Source: Proteles cristata cristata
Taxonomy: Eukaryota; Chordata; Mammalia; Carnivora; Hyaenidae
Length of the DNA stretch: 64,000 nucleotides
Direction of reading: 5' to 3'
Assembly: GCA_017311185.1 (NCBI GenBank)
Contig: JAESUZ010004915.1
Span: forward strand, 372,001-436,000
This document shows positions 23,216 through 64,000 of this stretch, in pieces. Position numbers and translations under genes: made by a program. A model generated the notes under the pieces. That model was given only the letters and a program-made list of their open reading frames with translations, was not told the origin of the DNA and made no database searches. Positions within the stretch are counted from its first letter, which is position 1. Each line of letters starts with the position of its first letter.

Positions 23216-25639
23216 ACTTCTCCGAACTGCTTCAGTCCAGCATTTGGCCACAGGATCGCACAGAAGGGATGTGTTTCTCTCCTCGCCAGCCTGGGACGGC
23301 CAGAGGTGGCCTCATTTGACTTGTCTGGAAAGGGCACTGGGCCCATCCCTCATTCCATGGCTTTCTCCCCTGGCTTTGGAAAGATTTCTGAGCACAGTAT
23401 TCCGGGCAGCTCCTCTCAGACCATGACGCTGAATTATGGCTTCAGGCACAAAGGCATTCTCCCTGCATGCAAGATCCCTTTCCTCTCTCTTCTTTCCTGA
23501 TATCCATGAGGCCGGGCCATCCATGGCTGTTGCTGACCCCCTCCTGGCCACCAGCAGCACGGAAACAACTTACGGTCTAAATTGTGCAAACAGAGACCAG
23601 GCTTTGTGGGGCTTCTCAGAAGGGCTGGGGTGCCACACCCTTTCCAGCCCCCCAGCACCATGTCCTACTTGGCCAGGCACCTGGCACGGGTGGGGCAGGA
23701 GCCGTGTGGGCCAGGTTTATGCTCCCGCCTCTGCCCAGTCTGCCATCTGGCACACGGCCTTTTTAAGCTCCCATTTCCACAGCAGCAAAATGAAAACTAA
23801 TCATGCTTATTTTATAAGACTGTAAGGAATAGAAAAGAGAGTGCATTTAGCGCATAGCCCAGTGCAGCGTTCCCTCCTCTGGCCCCAGAGCTGGGCCGGC
23901 CTCTCAGCTGGCCAAAGAGGGCGGGTCTAGGAAGCCTCTCCCTGCCTTGTGGGAAAGGCACGGCCCTGCTCAGGGCCTCTGTAGGCCTTCTTACCCTGGA
24001 GGCATTGGTGGCCACCCAGTGATGGCAGAGAGAGACCAAAGCCAAGCAGAGCCCTCTCTCTTCTCCCTCTCCTTCTTTCTCCCCATTGGGGCCCAGCGAT
24101 CAGGGCTCAGCCCACGGTTGGGCTGCCCTCTGGCCTTCTGTCCAAGGGTGACACAGGGCAGGCATTCACCTCCCTCCAGCAGTCACCCACCCCTCAACCA
24201 TCCAGAGGCTGCTCCCCTAGCCCTGGGCATCTATTCCTAAATAGGAGCATCTAATGCTCAGCCAGGCCTCCAGAAAAAACACAGGCAGGGGTGGGGAGAG
24301 TTTAGGACCCAAAAGAGGGAGCTCGACCCTCTTTGCCTGGGAAGGGAAGGCAGGGCCAGGCTGTATGTGCTGCTCCATCACAAGGAAGACATGCCAGCTG
24401 AAAGAATGGAGCCCCTTGTCGGGGAGGCTGGGCTGGAGGCAGGGCAAGGATCGCAGGGACACCTGGAGGGGTCTGGGCATGTTTAAGCAACTTGTGTTGA
24501 TTTTTCGTTTAAATTAAGGGATCTTTAAAAGTGACACTAACCACTTCTTTGGATGTTTTCTTGGAAAGTCTGGGGTGTGAATTTTGGGTGCTTAAGTGAG
24601 GTGTGGCTGCAGCACGTCCAGCGAGAGCTAGCTACCACTGGCAGCCCAGCTGGCATGACCCTCTGGAGGCGGGTGAGCAGGCCAGAGCTGGGGGAACAGA
24701 CCAGGCACCGCAGAAGGGGCAACGTCACCTCTCAGAACACCCTCTCCGGAGAGCTCTTCACCCCCAGGTTAGCTTCTGCACCTGCTCTCACTCCTCCCAC
24801 TTCCAGGAGCTCTCCGACATCCCTTCCTCCAACCCTGGGTCCTCTGATTCTTCGTCATCTGTCACAGAAGCTCAGGGGGTAGCGCCATCAGCTGATTCAC
24901 AATTCACTTCCCCATGAGCAGGGAAGCTTCACGAAAACAGAGCCTGACACAGGTATTTGTGGAGCCACTGAGAAGTGCCATGGGGCGATGGATGAGTGAC
25001 TCTAAAGTGTGAGAGGTAATGCCTGTCTGTCCCCAGGCTGCACGGAAGGGGGTCTATCTGCTCCTCCACGGCTCTGTTCCCAGGAGCGGCACTACAGACG
25101 CACCATCATTGGGTCTCTGGGTCCTGGAAGTGGAATGAGCTCTGCCTGCTGGAGCCAGACAGCCCTGGCTTCTGAGTGTGGGACGGCAGCACTGTCCTCT
25201 GCTCCAGGTAGGTGGGCTGCCTTCCTTCGGAAAGACACCAGAGAAGGGCTCCCAGCTGCCCTGAGCCTGAGCAGGGCAGGACACCAGGACGGAAATAAGG
25301 GTACCTAATGCCATGCTAAGCGTTTTAGCAATCATCTCATTTCTTCCTCAGGATGGACCTAGGAAGTAGAGGCTATGATCACCCCCTGGTACAGATGAGG
25401 AACAGAGACCCTGAGAGGTGAAGGCCACGCAGGCAGGGAGCAATGATGCCCCGGTTGCACGAGCCAGTCTGTGCAAAATGGAGAGAAGAGAACGGAGAAG
25501 ACAAAAGGAGCAGGGGAAGGGATTTCTGTGTGGGTCGGCACAGGGGATATGAGCCTAGAAAACCTTGAGTGGCTCCCCTGGCCTTGTCTCTGGAAGGCAG
25601 AAGGCTTGGGAGGCAGTCCCAACTCCTGTTTTCTGGGTT

Positions 25640-25740
25640 GCCAGTGGCTCTCCCTTTCCTGAACCTTGGTCTCCTCATCTGTATAATGGGACTATACCTA
25701 TAAGCTCTTCACAGGGCCACTGCTGAGCATTCAAAAGTCC
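25640..25740 (+). repeat. MIR fragment, plus strand
   Basis: CCTTGGTCTCCTCATCTGTA TAATGGGACTA is a MIR 3' core. Confidence 0.65.
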
Positions 25741-26009
25741 AACCCAAAGGCGGGGGTCACAGGCTGCAAGGGAGATGGGCCCTTGGGGAGAAAAGGGAAC
25801 ACTGAGGATTTGAGCCCCCAGGGCCAGTGGAGACTGAAAGGAATAAAATTCAGCAAAGACAGCACGGCCCACAGACTGTCCCCTCAGGGCTCCTTGCTGA
25901 GCTGCTGGTGGGTGGAGCCTAGGTCAGAAGGACCGGCATAGCCCCAGGAAACGGAAGCCTACCCCTCGTGAATCTCCAGGCCAGCACACAGGTCCCATCC
26001 ACACAGGCA

Positions 26010-26608
26010 CACGTTTCTTTGGCTTTATTATTACCAACACACGAAGGCTCTGCCACACCTGGGGAATCCCGGGCTCCGCGGGCTCTGCCTGCCCTCTCTT
26101 TTCCACCTGGACAGGGTCACAAAGGAGCGTCCAAGCCATGTGCAGGCACAAGACATGCCTGACAGAGCAGTTCCAACTCATAGCTTATAATGATGCCATG
26201 TCTCCAGTTGCAAAAGAGCTTTACAAAGACCGTGCCAGGACTCCCCCCCAGGAGGTGGGAGTGTGTGATTCGTGTTTTATGAGCTCCGCAAAACCTCAGC
26301 TCCCTTTCCCAGAGCACTTGGCATGGGCTCCACGGGTGGGACCAGTCCTTTTTGGAAGCAACTCTCAGGCAGCGATGTCCAGGTCTCTGCATGCAGTAGC
26401 TTACCAGCCGTGTTTGGGGGGAACCCAATGAAAAGGACATCTCTTTCCCTCCTCCCGCCACCCACCCAGGGCTCAGACCTCACCATGGTGCTGCCCAGGT
26501 ACACTGATGTGTGTGTGATATTTGATTTCAAAAACAGTCAGTCTCTTTGGTAAACTGAGAGAAAGAGGCAGGGAGCTGCCGAAGTGCGTTCTTGCTGCGA
26601 CTTCTGCA
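26010..26608 (-). other. TGFBI: TGFBI 3' UTR with poly(A) signal
   Basis: From the stop codon to just past a minus-strand AATAAA at 26029-26024 (TTTATT on the plus strand). Cleavage is expected 10-30 nt further on, near 26000-26015; that end is inferred. The length of about 600 nt fits the usual TGFBI message. Confidence 0.75.
26024..26029 (-). terminator. Polyadenylation signal AATAAA for TGFBI
   Basis: The minus strand reads AATAATAAAGCC here. It is the best-placed canonical hexamer downstream of the TGFBI stop. Confidence 0.7.
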
Positions 26609-59800
<33,192 letters not shown>

Positions 59801-60429
59801 CCCGGCGCCCCCGCCTCCGACCCGCCGCCCCCGGCTGCGCGGCACCCACGCGCTGGCTCCCGCGCTCCCCGCCGCGCCCTCCCCGGGGCCACGGGTCCTC
59901 GGCACGGGATGTGGGGGGCGCTGGCAGCGGGGACGGGGTGGGAGCCCGGTTCCTCACTCACACCTCTCGGTCCTCCAGGCCTGCAGCCGGCCCAGCTCAG
60001 AGACCCCTCCCTGGCCTGGGGCTACAAAACTCTGTGGGGAGAGAGGTGAGGGGCACCGCTGATGCCCACAGCACTCCGCTCACACGCGGCCTCAGCATTT
60101 CAGGAACAGCCCTCAGCCCCCGGGGCTTGCTAACGTAGAGACAGATAAGGAGTCTACCTTATGGTCCACAGAAGCTATAAAAATACGTGGGGCAGGTTTC
60201 ATGGTTTCATTAGATGATAAGCTACCCTTGGAGTCCCTGAGGAAGGGTGGGGTCCCTCGCCTTGGGACACACGCATTCTCTTTAAGTAAACCCCTCTGCA
60301 GTACCATGCGCCAGGTGGATGCTGTGATGAGATGGAAGAAGAGGCAAGATTCCTGGCCTGGAGCAGCTCAGAGAGTCTGAGCAAATCGTTATATGGGAGG
60401 GAGCGAAGTATCCATCCAAACACCTATTA

Positions 60430-61300
60430 ATCACCCACCAGTTATGACACTGCTAGCCCTGGGGAGACAGAGACAGCCTAGCAAAGGAGAGGGAGGCTCT
60501 TTCTGGAAAAGCTCACAGTTGGGAGATATCTGAGCCAGTACTGTGCCATGGAGAGTGGCAGCTGGGGCCTGGGGAGCCGGGAGGGGACACCTGGCTCTAT
60601 GGAAGTGACACCCGAGGGTGAAAAGGAGTTAGCCAGGCAAATGGGGCGTGCATTCAGTACAAGGAGGTCAAGGATAGAGAAAGCAGGATGGCACGTCACA
60701 GGACCCAGACCCAAGCTAAGAGTCACGCAGGTGATGGAAAACAGGCAAGTGACATGATCAGTGTCAGGAACAGGCTAGAGAGGCTCAGGCGAAACAGGGT
60801 GAGCCTGGAGGCGGGAAGGTCAGGTGAGGAGGAGGGGGACCATGTAGGAGCTGGACCTATAGCGGTAGAGGTGGGCATTCAGAGAGGCAGACAAACTCCA
60901 GGGGTGTGTAGGAGGGATCGGACTCAGCAGGACTTGGAGGCCGCCTGTAAGAACGGGAAAAGGAGGAGGTAAATGACTAAGGTGCTCTTGGCAAGGGCAT
61001 CCAGGCGGATGGTGATACCGTTTTTAGAACAAGGGACGTGGACGGGGTTGCAGGTTTGCCAGGAGAGGTTAAGTGGTTTGGACCCACTGAGGTTGATGTG
61101 CTCGTGATTCGTTCAGGTGGAGCGTCCCACAGACAGCTGCATGTGGGGTGTGGCTCTCCACCGGGCCGGGGGTGTGGAGATTCCCACGTGGGCGTCACCC
61201 TGGGCCTGCAAGAAGCTGAAGCGGCAGGAGTCCATGAACTCTGGGGAAGGCAGGCAGAGCAGCAGGTGGGCGGCGGCAATGATGGGGCGGAGGCAGGGCA
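60430..61300 (+). repeat. Ancient interspersed-repeat-like DNA, family unassigned
   Basis: Diverged text such as AAACAGGCAAGTGACATGAT is shared with a common old mammalian repeat; part of the same type is seen at 10390-10800. No gene seen. Confidence 0.4.
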
Positions 61301-63289
61301 CAGAGCAGCCACCAGGCAGGTGATGCGGCTGATGGGCAGGAGATGGGGAGTGTGGAGCTACCCCGGGGAGAGGGCCCCGCAAGGAGGGGCTGTTAGCGGC
61401 GCTGCTGCACACAGGACAGGCTCAGCCTGTCCGGTTACACACAGAGAGCCCCTGGGGACCTGGCTGGGGGCGGCAGGAGGGCTGAAGCCAGACAGCGGTG
61501 GTTTGACAGAGGGCTGGAGGTGTGGAGATCGGAGAATGGAGTATAGACGATTCAAGAATCCTGTCTGGGAAGGGAAGGGGAGAGTCAGGGCGGAGGTCAG
61601 AAGAAGACAGAAATCAAGAGAGGCTTGTACATGTTAGAATGCCGATGGAAAGGGAAAAAAGAGAAGGAGGGTTAATCAGAGTGGGGGGCACAAGGAGAGG
61701 TGGGGAGCAGAGCAGCTGAGGGGCTAGGGAAGGGACAGTAAGAGCTATTGGGGACCCGACTTGGAACAGAGAGAGTCGAGAGGGGAGGACAGGTTGCAGG
61801 GAGATTTCAGGGTAGCCTTCACTAGACTTGGGAACCCTGTGGGCAGGGAGGGTAAAGGTGAGGGGAGTCAGTTAGCCAAGGCTTGTGGCTGGGATGACTG
61901 GATACATGAGGCCCACACTGGGAAGGGCACAATGGGGCGCCAGTGGGGAGTGAAGCATGGCTCCGGGTGTGTCCACATCACGCCTTCTGAGCCACCTGCA
62001 TTTCCAGGTGGAGAGGTCCATGTGGGACCTGCCCTGAGGGCTGGGGGCCAGGGGAGGTGTGAGGACTGGAGACGCAGATCTGAGTCGCCACACTAACAGG
62101 TGGCAGCCAAAGCTAGGGTCTAGGTGAGCTCTCTGCAGTTCCTGTGTTGGAAAAGAGGAGGAGAAGCATGGGGAAGGGAGGCACAGAAGCAGGTCCGAGC
62201 CTAGGGGAGGCTCCACCTGACAGGCCGAGAGGCAGGCAGAGAAGAAACCCGGAAGGGAGGCCAGTGGAGAGAAGGATTTCAGAGAGCCACCGTCACTGCC
62301 AGCTGGGGCAGAGAGTGCCAGCTGGGCCCTATCAGTGAGTGGGTTCTAGCCTTTGGCTGGCACTCAGGAAGCCAAAGGCCAGAAGGCTGTAGTTTCCTGG
62401 AAACCCCATTTGTATCTTCTGCATTGAATACCAGGAGGTGATCTAGAGTGATCCTGACCTTGACCTTCCCTGATGCCCTCCTTGTCTCCTCCCCTCCCCA
62501 TGTCCCCAGTCCCCAGGGGGAGGGGGGGGACATTTGCTCTGCTGGCTAGCTGTGGGGGCCAGGCTCAGCGCTGGGGACCTCTGCCACTTTGGGGGAAATG
62601 TTCCCTTTGCCTATCTCTGTCCAGATGGGGCTCATTCTGTTCACTGGCAAGCACCATCAGACACCCACTTCAGTCTGGAATAAATGCACTTTCCTGAAAA
62701 CAAATTTCTGAGAGGAGAATGCCTCTCCAGCTGCCCCAGGTGGTGGGTTTGGGCTCCTGAGATTTAGCTCCACTTTATCTATGACTTCTTTTCCTCATCG
62801 TGGTGACTATTATCATTTCCTTTTTCTCTGGAGCCTCGGGGAGAAAATCCAGAGAGGAGCATAGGAAGAACTATTTTGATGATTTCCTCTTCAAAGAATC
62901 CTATCTGCTGACTTTCCACTCAGCCAGTGGTCAGGCAAAGAGAGAGGTATCTTTGGCAATGACCCCACTCAGTGAGTCAGGATGGATGGCTGCTGAGATC
63001 ACCTGCTGGGAAGGCTGCGCTGGTTAGGCTGAGGTCTGAGCACACAGAAGCCTCCATGGATGGGCATCTGAGTCAGAGCTGCTGTGAAATAAATTCCTTT
63101 GGAAATCTGTGGTAGTTTTGACAAGAAAGGTAGAGTAAGAAATGATAGAAAGTTTCTGGGAAGGAAAGGGAGGAAGTAGCCTTTGGCAATTTCGCTTGAT
63201 GGTTCAGGTTTATGGCTGAGGTCCCCATGCCAGGATCCACCAGGTAGATAGCCAGCCCGGCCTAAGTAATGGCACCTGTATAACAAAGC

Positions 63290-63510
63290 TGTCAAGTACA
63301 TGCTCTGGAAGCAGATGGCCTGAATTCAAATCCCAGTCCTCCTTCTTATAAGCTGTGTGGCCTTGAGCAAGCTGTTCAACTCCTCTGACCTTCAGCTGCT
63401 ACTTATCTCATAGAGATGATAATAAAAACTACTCCATAGGATTTAGGGTAGATTATAATATGACTCAGGTCAAGTGGTCAATGAATATGAGTTGCTTACT
63501 TCTCCCCAGT
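63290..63510 (+). repeat. MIR, plus strand
   Basis: GAATTCAAATCCCAGTCCTC, AAGCTGTGTGGCCTTGAGCA and AACTCCTCTGACCTTCAGC. Confidence 0.8.
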
Positions 63511-64000
63511 AATTGTTTTATATAATAGAGGTCACTGAATAGCAACTATAGAAGCGATCATGTGAAAATGATCTTTTAATTAATTTCAGGCAGAACACTT
63601 CTCTGCTTCAACATGACCACTTGGCACAGGACATTAGGAAGCACTCAAAGAGATCCAAGCTCAGGCTTGAGATTTCCCCTGGGGCTGGAGCACTGGCTGC
63701 ATCACAGTTTTAGGGAAGATGCATCTTGTGTGTGAGAGCTGGGGAGCCCTGCCTTCCCAGCCCAACTCTCCCTGTAGCAAGATTTACAGGCATTGGAGCA
63801 AGTCAGGTAATCTTGCTGTAAAACTTCCCTCATCTGTAAAACTAACATTCGATGACTTGAGTTTTTCCATGAGCTCAGTAAGAGATTATAGTAATATTTC
63901 ACTGACTGTTTAGATGTAAGAAAAAAAAAAATCACCTTCTTGCCCACCCACCCCCCCTCTCTGAAACCGTAAAACACGGAGCCCCATGAATATAAACATG

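Larger units (their letters stand above)
13040..26000. other. Intergenic DNA between nc886 and TGFBI
   Basis: Convergent intergenic space. It holds MER5-like, L1, SINE and TG-repeat DNA, listed separately, and an AT-rich stretch at 19920-20060. The pyrimidine-rich region 14400-15380 and 21230-21460 looks like diverged old repeat. No gene recognised at 13040-16680 or 23220-26000. Confidence 0.55.
60050..64000. other. Upstream flank of TGFBI
   Basis: No gene is recognised. The region holds purine-rich old repeat-like DNA (60430-62300) and a MIR at 63290-63510. The next human gene in this direction (LECT2/FBXL21 side) is not reached. Confidence 0.6.

Noticed and set aside
22802..23251. Thr/His-rich open frames
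   Set aside because: A translation of the TG-rich array.
60050..64000. Exons of LECT2 or FBXL21
   Set aside because: No F-box, leucine-rich-repeat or LECT2-like coding sequence was seen.

Overview
The window is nuclear DNA of a carnivoran, most likely a cat-like (feliform) species. It carries 15 recognisable tRNA-derived SINEs of the felid SINEC type, whose 5' end reads GGGGCGCCTGGGTGGCTCAG and whose tail is CT-rich followed by AAAATAAATAAACATTAAA. It also holds old mammalian MIR, L2, L1 and MER5-like fragments, a CpG island, and one large spliced gene with GT-AG introns.

The main content is the complete coding part of TGFBI (transforming growth factor beta-induced protein, keratoepithelin) on the minus strand. 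All 17 coding exons could be placed by hand, from the ATG in a CpG island at 59692 to the TAG at 26609. Their phases join without a break into 683 codons, the length of the human protein. The product is a secreted matrix protein: signal peptide, cysteine-rich EMI domain, four FAS1 domains and a short C-terminal tail. A poly(A) signal at about 26024-26029 gives a 3' UTR of about 600 nt.

The second gene is a short Pol III gene on the plus strand at 12939-13039, an apparent orthologue of the vault-like RNA nc886 (VTRNA2-1). It has a tRNA-like A box, a B box, a closing GGGTC/GACCC stem, a TTTT terminator and a CRE-like site about 50 bp upstream. The tail-to-tail arrangement with TGFBI, about 13 kb apart, matches the human 5q31 order as I recall it. 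I found no part of the human flanking genes (SMAD5, LECT2, FBXL21).

Layout: 1-12838 intergenic, with a SINE-riddled minus-strand L1 at 5870-8740; 12839-13039 nc886 and its GC-rich upstream region; 13040-26000 intergenic, with MER5-like, L1 and TG-repeat DNA; 26010-59750 TGFBI; 59750-64000 CpG island and upstream flank.

Most notable points: (1) the integrin motif RGD at residues 642-644 of human TGFBI reads RED here, while a different RGD is present at residues 593-595 in FAS1-4; (2) nc886 keeps its promoter boxes and stem, but its central segment differs strongly from human and contains a 9-nt direct repeat; (3) residue 555, a human corneal-dystrophy hotspot, is Leu, while Arg124 is retained; (4) several unexplained perfect inverted repeats lie in introns and intergenic DNA. 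I see no bacterial-type or wholly new gene system.
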